DNA of 12,473 nt, from positions 1-12,473 of the forward strand of contig JAQCID010000011.1 in assembly GCA_027618855.1 (NCBI GenBank). The letters are read 5' to 3'. Positions 1 to 6,166 of this stretch are shown in pieces. The stretch is from Bacteroidota bacterium. Lineage in GTDB: Bacteria; Bacteroidota; Bacteroidia; Flavobacteriales_D; Sanyastnellaceae. Made by a program: the position numbers and the translations under genes. Positions within the stretch are counted from its first letter, which is position 1, and each line of letters begins with the position of its first letter. The notes under the pieces were generated by a model. The model had not been told where the DNA came from and did no database searches. It saw only the letters and a program-made list of their open reading frames with translations.

Positions 1-1361
1 TCAAGAGATGCAATGACATCGTCAAAATCAAGTGCATTTGCACTCAATCTTCTTTCCCAATCGTCTGATGAGTTTGCAAATTGTGTTTCCAATATTTCGA
101 CGATTTCTTCCGTGGTTTCACTTTCTAACGTGCCGATATCAGGCGTGCTATTTTTGCCAAACATGGCGTGCAATCGCATGGTTCGCAATCGTTCTTTTCG
201 CAGCGTACGTCTTAAATCGAAGTTTCTAATCATGAACGCAATAAGACCCAGAGCGATTAAAGCGGCTGCGAATGGCCATGCCCCTGGTTCAGATGTTTTG
301 GCTGCATTTGCTGAAGCGAGATCGAAAGGGTCCAGTTCGGGAAGCGGGTGGTTTTTAAACGACTTGGGTTCCCGGCCTATTTCGGCTGCTGCGATCATTG
401 CGAGCGCCAAGCTGTCCGCTTTGTGCAGATAGATGTACGCCGATTTATCGTCTCCTCTAATGGCATCAAATCGAGCGCGTTCTCTACACGTTCGAGCAGT
501 TAATAGATCATCCCCCAATATTTCAGCGGCTCTCACCGCTTCGTGATGCGCCAAAAGTGCGTCCAGGGTTTTCCCAGACAACTCGGCCGATGTTGCGATT
601 CTAATTTGTCCTAAAATCCAACCTTCTGGATTAGACACCGGGTCAGAATGCAGAAGCATTGATTTGGACCAATTGAGTGCTTCACCGTATCGTTTTTCAG
701 TGACGAGCAACGTGTGCAGATTTGCGTAAGCGGCATCTATTTTTTCGATGTCTCCCCCTTTTCTCATCTTTTCCAGATGATCTACCCCTGACTCATCAAT
801 TCCTAACCCTTCTAGAATGCCCGATTGAACCCACAATATTAATCGGTCAATGTCCAGATGCTCATTGTTAAATTCGGGCGCAGACGCTTCACGTGCTTTG
901 TTCCATTCTCCATTTAGGAAATAGATCCTCGACTTGAGAAGTTCCAGTTTGGATTCCCATTTTGGATCAGGTTTCCTGCTTGTTTCTAATTCGATTAAAT
1001 TCATCGCCATGGTTTCCTCCCCTTGACTGATCCATCCCTCTACAGTATAATAAACCAGTTCACTCCTGATTTTGGAAGGACACATCGAACAATTGTTTTC
1101 AACGGACCGCCATGCTTTTGATGCCCTTTCTAAATTTCCTGCTCTTTGTTGAATGCGCCCTTTCCCCACTTCTGATTGGGCAATAATGCAGTAATCTAAC
1201 GTTGTTTCTCCTACGGATCGATATAAACTGAGTGCTGCTACAGGCTTGCCTACTTTAACAAGGCTGTCAGCTCTAGATAAGAGAGACAAGGCATTCTCGT
1301 TTTGGGCTGAAAAGCCGCTCAATGAGAAGAGGAAAACGAAGGATATGTTTACAAGCCTTAT
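1..1361 (-). CDS. Membrane-anchored exported helical-repeat (TPR-like) protein, 3' end cut off
   Basis: An open frame runs from the stop of the preceding gene (1422-1424) to the window edge without a stop; about 453 codons are visible from 1361. Counting from the ATA codon at 1361-1359, residues 2-19 form a signal peptide (RLVNISFVFLFSLSGFSA) and cleavage would leave Gln20. Residues about 25-350 are alpha-helical with TPR-like pieces such as GKPVAALSLYRSV and KRYGEALNWSKSML. A C-x-x-C-P motif lies at 91-95. One transmembrane helix (PFAAALIALGLIAFMI, about 363-378) is followed by a basic stretch and a cytoplasmic tail of at least 75 residues. The layout (periplasmic helical repeats, one helix, cytoplasmic tail) resembles Bacteroidetes membrane regulators that end in a kinase or DNA-binding domain, but the deciding part lies outside the window. 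No ATG, GTG or TTG precedes the signal peptide; ATT (1409), ATC (1364) or ATA (1361) are the possible starts. Reality of the gene is likely; function unknown. Confidence 0.75.
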   Translation of the reverse strand, partial: MRLVNISFVFLFSLSGFSAQNENALSLLSRADSLVKVGKPVAALSLYRSVGETTLDYCIIAQSEVGKGRIQQRAGNLERASKAWRSVENNCSMCPSKIRSELVYYTVEGWISQGEETMAMNLIELETSRKPDPKWESKLELLKSRIYFLNGEWNKAREASAPEFNNEHLDIDRLILWVQSGILEGLGIDESGVDHLEKMRKGGDIEKIDAAYANLHTLLVTEKRYGEALNWSKSMLLHSDPVSNPEGWILGQIRIATSAELSGKTLDALLAHHEAVRAAEILGDDLLTARTCRERARFDAIRGDDKSAYIYLHKADSLALAMIAAAEIGREPKSFKNHPLPELDPFDLASANAAKTSEPGAWPFAAALIALGLIAFMIRNFDLRRTLRKERLRTMRLHAMFGKNSTPDIGTLESETTEEIVEILETQFANSSDDWERRLSANALDFDDVIASL

Positions 1362-1421
1362 GATGTCACTAAAATACCTTGCAGTCGCTCCGACTTTGTG
1401 ACAATCAATGAGGGTTATGGA

Positions 1422-2426
1422 CTACTCACTGTAGACAACTGAAAGCACTGTTTCACCCACTGCCTGTAACGTGCCTTTGTCTATAATGCTCATGTTGTCC
1501 CCGTGAGTATGATGAAATGGACCGTATCCCATAGGGATTACTTGCATTCTATAATCTACAATATTTGCACTAGGCACTCCGCCCAATTCACTCACGAAGA
1601 GGTTGTCGTCGATTGTAGGAGGAGTCTCTCTGTTGCTGAACATTTTACCATGTCCCAATTTCGCGGCTCTAGACCAAATCTTCCGGACAATATTCGGAGC
1701 GTACTTCATCGAAGTTCCCTCTCTATTGAAAACAGCATCTTTTGCACCAACCATGTCGAGCAAGATTCCAAATCTTGCGCGATAGCCGTAACTGTGAGGT
1801 TGTTTGGCCCATTCTTGACTTCCTAAACACCAATACAAATAACTCGTACTTGTAGATGGTGAGCCCTCAGGACTCCCGTAGTCTTCTCCGTCAAAGAAAA
1901 CAATATCAACCCCGATGCTCGGAGCTTTAATGCTGAATTGGCGTGCAACTTCTAACAGGACCCCTACCCCAGATCCACCGTCATTTGCCCCGTCTATGGG
2001 TTCGTTTGTTCGCACAGTATCCTTGTCGGCAAAGGGTCTCGTGTCCCAATGAGCATATAGCATTACGCGACTCTTAGCTTCTAGGTTATACTGTCCTACA
2101 ATGTTTTTTAATTCGAGGATCTTTCCGTCAAAGGCCTTTGCTCGAGCCTCCTGAACGATGACCTCCGCCCCATGTCTCCTTAATTCATCAGCAAGCCAAA
2201 CACCGCATTTGTTGTGTTCCAATGTATTTGGAACCCGAGGGCCAAATCCCACTTGTTTCTCCACATAGTAAAATGCAGAATCGCTGGAGAAATCTGGCGT
2301 TAAAATGACCTCCTCAACCTCTGGCGTGCTTTTGTCATTTGAGGGCTTCTCATGTGAACAGCTCGGTAACGTGAATGTTACAACACTGAGCATGACCCCC
2401 ACGTGATAATGAAGATATCTATTCAT
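1422..2426 (-). CDS. M28-family lipoprotein, probable glutaminyl-peptide cyclotransferase
   Basis: This 334-residue protein probably converts N-terminal glutamine of exported proteins to pyroglutamate at the periplasmic face of the membrane. The start chosen is the Met codon at 2426-2424, because it begins a compact lipoprotein signal (lipobox LPSC, Cys23); the frame could extend nine codons upstream to 2453. Zinc-site motifs match the bacterial glutaminyl cyclase branch of M28: AHWDTRPFAD near 125-134, GANDGGSG (Asp149), FFDGEDYG (catalytic Glu181 and zinc Asp182), and PFHHTHGDN (His306 by alignment with the human enzyme). The WCLGSQEWA and GILLDMVGAKDA segments also fit the Bacteroidetes members. 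The start codon overlaps the cysS stop by 8 nt, suggesting translational coupling. An M28 aminopeptidase is the alternative, but the single-zinc motif pattern and total length favour the cyclase. Activity itself is inferred. Confidence 0.85.
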   Translation of the reverse strand: MNRYLHYHVGVMLSVVTFTLPSCSHEKPSNDKSTPEVEEVILTPDFSSDSAFYYVEKQVGFGPRVPNTLEHNKCGVWLADELRRHGAEVIVQEARAKAFDGKILELKNIVGQYNLEAKSRVMLYAHWDTRPFADKDTVRTNEPIDGANDGGSGVGVLLEVARQFSIKAPSIGVDIVFFDGEDYGSPEGSPSTSTSYLYWCLGSQEWAKQPHSYGYRARFGILLDMVGAKDAVFNREGTSMKYAPNIVRKIWSRAAKLGHGKMFSNRETPPTIDDNLFVSELGGVPSANIVDYRMQVIPMGYGPFHHTHGDNMSIIDKGTLQAVGETVLSVVYSE

Positions 2427-3906
2427 GAGACCATGAACTTCCGTCTTTCCCATCGGTTACATTCACACCTAAGTCACTTAATGTGTTCCTGATTCTGTCT
2501 GCACCAGCGTAATCTTTATTTGCTTTTGCATCCGTTCTGAGCTCTACCAATAGGTCCAATAGATTCGTCGCTAAATCTTCTCCTCCGCTGCTGTTTTCAG
2601 TATTCAGATCATCATTTTTCATTCCCAGAACATGTCCTAAGAACCCCGTATAGATCGTTTTGAGGCCATCTATTTGGTCTTGATTCAATTCGATCCTCTC
2701 ATCTGCAGCAGAGTTGATCCATTTCACACCCTCAAATAACGATGCAATGAGAACAGGTGTATTGAAGTCATCATTCATAGCTGCATAGCATTTGTCAGAC
2801 AAATCACTTACGCTTATTTCTTTGTTTTCCTTTTCTGTAGACTGGAGCTTTTGAAGCGTTTCTACGGCTTTCGTCAATTTTGAAAGCCCTTTTTCAGCCG
2901 CTATAAGTGCATCGTTCGAGAAGTCCAAGGTGCTGCCATAATGTCCCATAAGCATAAAGAATCTTACCGTCATAGGACTATAACCTGTTTCAAGAAGTTT
3001 GTGGTTTCCTGTGATGAGTTCCTCGGGCGTAAACCCGTTTCCTTCTGATTTTGACATCTTCCGGCCATTGACGGTGAGCATGTTGCCGTGAATCCAATAG
3101 TTGACGGTCTTTTCGACCTTGTTTGCAGCTACATTTTGGGCGATTTCACATTCGTGATGGGGGAATTTCAGGTCCATGCCACCTCCATGTATATCAAATC
3201 TATTTCCCAAATACTTTGTGCTCATGATCGAGCACTCCAGATGCCATCCGGGGAATCCCATCCCCCAAGGTGAAGGCCATTGCATGAGGTGGGTGTCGTC
3301 GGCTTTTTTCCAAAGCGCAAAATCCAAGGGGTCACGTTTTTCACTTTGACCATCCAGATCACGCGTATTGCTTAGAAGCTCGTCTATTTTCCTCCCTGAA
3401 AGCTCCCCATAAGGGTAGTCTTCACTGAATCTTCTCACACTGAAGTAAACACTTCCATTGACTTCATATGCATATTCGTTTTCTAAAATCTTCTCTATGG
3501 CTGCTATTTGTTCAATAATATGTCCCGTAGCGGTCGGTTCAATGGACGGAGAAAGGATATTAAAAACACGCATCACATCGTGGAAGTCGTTCGTGTATTT
3601 CTGAACGATCTCCATAGGTTCTACTTTTTGTAGGCGAGCCATCTTCCCTATTTTATCTTCTCCTTCATCGGCATCACCTACCAAATGTCCCACATCAGTA
3701 ATGTTTCTTACGTATCGTACTTTATATCCGATAAATTCAAGGTAACGGTATATGATGTCAAATGACAAAAATGTTCGAACGTTCCCCAAATGCACATTGC
3801 TGTATACAGTAGGTCCGCAAACGTACATTCCGACGTGTGGGGGATTCAGAGCTTCAAAGACTTCCTTCTTACGCGTTAAGCTATTTTGAATTTGCAGTGG
3901 TTGCAT
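2419..3906 (-). CDS. cysS: Cysteinyl-tRNA synthetase
   Basis: This cytoplasmic class I aminoacyl-tRNA synthetase charges tRNA-Cys with cysteine. The 495-residue length is normal for the family. The HIGH-type signature is HLGN at 39-42, inside YVCGPTVYSNVHLGNVRTF. The KMSKS loop is at 283-287 (GRKMSKSEGN). The zinc ligands known from E. coli have counterparts: Cys30, Cys225 (WHLECS), His250 and Glu254 (FPHHECEIAQ). The C-terminal part contains the helical DALR-type tRNA-binding region (around 370-430) and the usual DYAGADRIRNTLSDLGV segment near the end. The start Met at 3906 begins MQPLQIQNSL, the expected distance before the cysteine of the active site. It lies 60 nt after tdh and overlaps the next gene. 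No clear promoter was found in the 60-nt gap, so it may be cotranscribed with tdh. Confidence 0.98.
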   Translation of the reverse strand: MQPLQIQNSLTRKKEVFEALNPPHVGMYVCGPTVYSNVHLGNVRTFLSFDIIYRYLEFIGYKVRYVRNITDVGHLVGDADEGEDKIGKMARLQKVEPMEIVQKYTNDFHDVMRVFNILSPSIEPTATGHIIEQIAAIEKILENEYAYEVNGSVYFSVRRFSEDYPYGELSGRKIDELLSNTRDLDGQSEKRDPLDFALWKKADDTHLMQWPSPWGMGFPGWHLECSIMSTKYLGNRFDIHGGGMDLKFPHHECEIAQNVAANKVEKTVNYWIHGNMLTVNGRKMSKSEGNGFTPEELITGNHKLLETGYSPMTVRFFMLMGHYGSTLDFSNDALIAAEKGLSKLTKAVETLQKLQSTEKENKEISVSDLSDKCYAAMNDDFNTPVLIASLFEGVKWINSAADERIELNQDQIDGLKTIYTGFLGHVLGMKNDDLNTENSSGGEDLATNLLDLLVELRTDAKANKDYAGADRIRNTLSDLGVNVTDGKDGSSWSHE

Positions 3907-3966
3907 GTCATTCGTTTATTATCCTACAAAGAAAAACCAAACAGACGCGTTATACGAATTTAATTG

Positions 3967-4905
3967 TCACACTTTCAATGCCTGGAGCATTGCCTTAATT
4001 AATCCCGTCGTGTCATACTTTGCCGACCAACCCCAATCTGAACGCGCTTCTTGATCGTTTATACTGTCAGGCCATGACGCAGCAATTTTTTGTCTCAAAT
4101 CAGGTTTGTAGGAGGTTGTAAATTCCGGAATGATTTTCATAATTTCAGAATTCAATTCCGAGGGAGAAAATGAACAACCCGCTAGATTGTATGAAGTTCG
4201 GACGGTAATATTCTCTTTGGATGTTTCCATCAATTCCAGTGTCGCCCTCACAGCATCGTCCATATGCATCATTGGAAGCGTTTCGAAATGTTCTAAATAA
4301 CACTCAAAGGGTTTGTCCTCTAAGGCACAATAAAAGGCTTCTACAGCGTAATCCGTTGTCCCCCCTCCAGGTTGAGATCGATGACCTATGAGTCCAGGAT
4401 ATCGGACACTTCTAACATCTACTCCATAATGTTCGAAATAATACTTTATCCACAATTCACCCGCTACCTTAGAGACTCCGTATACAGTCGTTGGGTCACA
4501 GAAGGTGTTTTGAGTAGTTTGTTTTTTTGGCGCATTTGGGCCAAAAACAGCAATAGAACTTGGCCAAAACATCTTTTCAAATAACCCATCCTTGGCACAC
4601 TCCAATACATTGATGAGTGATTTCATATTTAAGTCCCACGCAGCCAAAGGGTTTTGTTCTCCCCTTGCTGACAGCATGGCCACCAAATGATATACGTGTG
4701 TAAACTTACCCTCAGTAAGAACTTTCCGAACGGCATGTGAATCTGAAGCATCAAGCAAAATAAATTCACTCCTATTTACGTCTGCGTCAGTAGATTGCCG
4801 AATGTCAGATGCGACAACGGCATGAATGCCATATCTGGCTTGCATCCCTAAAGTCAGTTCAATTCCGAGCTGTCCAGATGCGCCTATAACAAGATGTTTT
4901 TCCAT
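3967..4905 (-). CDS. tdh: L-threonine 3-dehydrogenase, NAD-dependent epimerase (SDR) type
   Basis: This 312-residue protein belongs to the extended short-chain dehydrogenase family and most resembles the epimerase-like threonine dehydrogenases, which oxidise L-threonine to 2-amino-3-ketobutyrate with NAD. The Rossmann motif is GASGQLG (8-14); the catalytic set is Ser116/117 (WPSSIAVFGP) and Y142-x-x-x-K146 (TVYGVSKVAGE). Hallmarks of this subfamily are YHLVAMLSARGEQNPL (72-87), SVRYPGLI, PGGGTTDYAVEAF, LPMMHMDDA and PDLRQKIAASWPDS. The start is set at Met 4905-4903 because MEKHLVIGASG places the nucleotide motif at the N terminus; the frame continues upstream to 5079 but that part has no family likeness and runs through queA on the other strand. 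It is the first gene of the leftward group and diverges from queA. The partner lyase (kbl) is not in the window. Confidence 0.93.
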   Translation of the reverse strand: MEKHLVIGASGQLGIELTLGMQARYGIHAVVASDIRQSTDADVNRSEFILLDASDSHAVRKVLTEGKFTHVYHLVAMLSARGEQNPLAAWDLNMKSLINVLECAKDGLFEKMFWPSSIAVFGPNAPKKQTTQNTFCDPTTVYGVSKVAGELWIKYYFEHYGVDVRSVRYPGLIGHRSQPGGGTTDYAVEAFYCALEDKPFECYLEHFETLPMMHMDDAVRATLELMETSKENITVRTSYNLAGCSFSPSELNSEIMKIIPEFTTSYKPDLRQKIAASWPDSINDQEARSDWGWSAKYDTTGLIKAMLQALKV

Positions 4906-4935
4906 TGGGTGGAAAGATAAGACTAGATACCTTTG
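4905..4935 (+). promoter_or_regulatory. Predicted Bacteroidetes-type promoter of queA
   Basis: TTG at 4905-4907 and TACCTTTG at 4928-4935 match the Bacteroidetes -33 (TTG/TTTG) and -7 (TAnnTTTG) elements with a 20-nt spacer. The -7 is an exact consensus match. It is followed by CACC, which by my recollection is also frequent in flavobacterial promoters. The predicted transcript start is at about 4940, the first base of the chosen GTG start of queA. Recognised by eye; not experimentally supported. Confidence 0.65.
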
Positions 4936-4945
4936 CACCGTGCAA
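4912..4945 (-). promoter_or_regulatory. Possible promoter of tdh
   Basis: On the minus strand TATCTTTC (4919-4912) differs from the TAnnTTTG -7 element only at the last base, and TTG (4945-4943) lies 23 nt upstream, slightly long for the usual spacing. It would give a transcript start only a few bases before the tdh ATG at 4905. It overlaps the queA promoter completely. Confidence 0.4.
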
Positions 4946-6154
4946 TCTGATGAATTTGAATATACATTAAATGACGATGATATCGCACGATATCCTGTCT
5001 CTCCACGCCGTAGTGCAAAATTACTTCGTGTAAACCCGCAAGGAAAATTTGAACACGGAACGTTTGAAGATCTGCCCAAATATTTAAAGGAAATCGGGTG
5101 TGATGGTCTTTGGGCAAACGAAACAAAAGTGATACATGCCCGTCTTTATCTGAGAAAACCCACCGGAGGACGACTAGAAATTTTCCTTCTTGAACCTGTA
5201 GATGGTGTTCCCGAAGTCGCTCTTTCGGCCCTTCATACATCATCTTGGAGATGCCTCGTTAGAGGAGGGAGCAAATGGACCACTGAAACAGCTTCAATTG
5301 TAACAGATGGATTGACGCTTCATGCTTCACCTATTGATTCTGCTGCTGGATTAGTGAGGGAAGATGGAGGATCGTTTCAACTGACATTCACATGGACGGG
5401 CGCTTTGTCGTTTGCAGATGTTCTTGAGAAGCTTGGTCGCATGCCACTTCCTCCATATATGCAACGCGATTCGGACCTCAATGATGCAGATGATTACCAA
5501 ACCGTTTTTGCGCGTCTCCCAGGCAGTGTTGCAGCTCCTACTGCCGGGTTGCATTATGACGACCATTTGCTCATGAAACTCGCAGAACAAGATCTCGCAC
5601 TGAGTCGATTAACGCTTCATGTTGGAGCGGGGACATTTAGGCCGCTTTCCAAGGGTGACATCTCGGATCACACGATGCATGCAGAACGATGTATTGTGAC
5701 TCGAGAAATACTTGAAAAGCTTGCTTCAACCCGCAAAAGAGTCGCCACGGGAACGACAACACTTAGAACACTTGAGAGTTTGTTTTGGATGGCTGTAGTT
5801 CATGAGGAAACCGGTGAGTTTCCTGAAACCCTCGGTCAATGGGTACCCTATAACTCAGACCATTCAAAAAGTAGAGAGGTGGTTTTCACTACGTACGAAG
5901 CGTCTGTTCGATATCTCCTCAACAACGCCCCACTTGATTCACCTTGGGGTTTTAAAACCCAAATCATGATTAGGCCGGGGTATAAAATCCAATCAGTAAT
6001 GGGTCTTGTGACGAATTTCCATCAACCGGGCAGTACTCTGTTATGCCTTATCGCAGCATTTTCAGGCACGCCTTGGAAAGATGTATACGCAGAAGCCATT
6101 GAAAACAAGTACCGATTCCTCAGTTATGGAGATGGATGTCTCTTTGAACTCTAG
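4940..6154 (+). CDS. queA: S-adenosylmethionine:tRNA ribosyltransferase-isomerase, long Bacteroidetes form
   Basis: QueA transfers and rearranges the ribosyl part of S-adenosylmethionine onto 7-aminomethyl-7-deazaguanine in tRNA, giving epoxyqueuosine. Signatures are all present (numbering from GTG 4940): VAAPTAGLHYDDHLL (197-211), LTLHVGAGTFRPL (224-236), MHAERC (246-251), GTTTLRTLESL (271-281), TNFHQPGSTLLCLIAAFSG (358-376) and YRFLSYGDGCLF (391-402). The 404-residue length exceeds the roughly 350 of E. coli QueA because of an insertion around 282-350 (including LGQWVPY), which I recognise from long Bacteroidetes QueA proteins. The start is set at GTG 4940: it begins QSDEFEYTLNDDDIARYP, the normal QueA N terminus, and no in-frame ATG lies nearby. 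The in-frame ATG at 4826 would add 38 unrelated residues inside tdh. Two stops (TAG TAA) end it, 12 nt from the convergent ppiD stop. Confidence 0.95.
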   Translation: MQSDEFEYTLNDDDIARYPVSPRRSAKLLRVNPQGKFEHGTFEDLPKYLKEIGCDGLWANETKVIHARLYLRKPTGGRLEIFLLEPVDGVPEVALSALHTSSWRCLVRGGSKWTTETASIVTDGLTLHASPIDSAAGLVREDGGSFQLTFTWTGALSFADVLEKLGRMPLPPYMQRDSDLNDADDYQTVFARLPGSVAAPTAGLHYDDHLLMKLAEQDLALSRLTLHVGAGTFRPLSKGDISDHTMHAERCIVTREILEKLASTRKRVATGTTTLRTLESLFWMAVVHEETGEFPETLGQWVPYNSDHSKSREVVFTTYEASVRYLLNNAPLDSPWGFKTQIMIRPGYKIQSVMGLVTNFHQPGSTLLCLIAAFSGTPWKDVYAEAIENKYRFLSYGDGCLFEL

Positions 6155-6166
6155 TAAGACTTCCTC

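Noticed and set aside
13..432. Plus-strand open frame of 139 codons near the left edge
   Set aside because: It lies antisense to an uninterrupted minus-strand frame with a signal peptide, helical repeats and a transmembrane helix; its serine-rich composition is what an antisense shadow gives.
1503..1826. Plus-strand open frame of 107 codons
   Set aside because: Fully antisense to the conserved zinc-site region of the M28 cyclase; no family likeness.
4826..4939. ATG at 4826 as the queA start
   Set aside because: It would add 38 unrelated residues antisense to tdh; the GTG at 4940 gives the normal QueA N terminus and fits the -7 element.
4906..5079. 58-codon N-terminal extension of tdh
   Set aside because: It has no likeness to the dehydrogenase, is cysteine- and serine-rich, and runs antisense through the conserved start of queA; the nucleotide-binding motif belongs at the N terminus.
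4923..5243. Minus-strand frame of 106 codons inside queA
   Set aside because: Antisense shadow of the conserved QueA N-terminal half with no recognisable protein features.
6155..6166. Terminator between the convergent queA and ppiD genes
   Set aside because: Only 12 nt lie between the stops and no stem with a T-run is visible.
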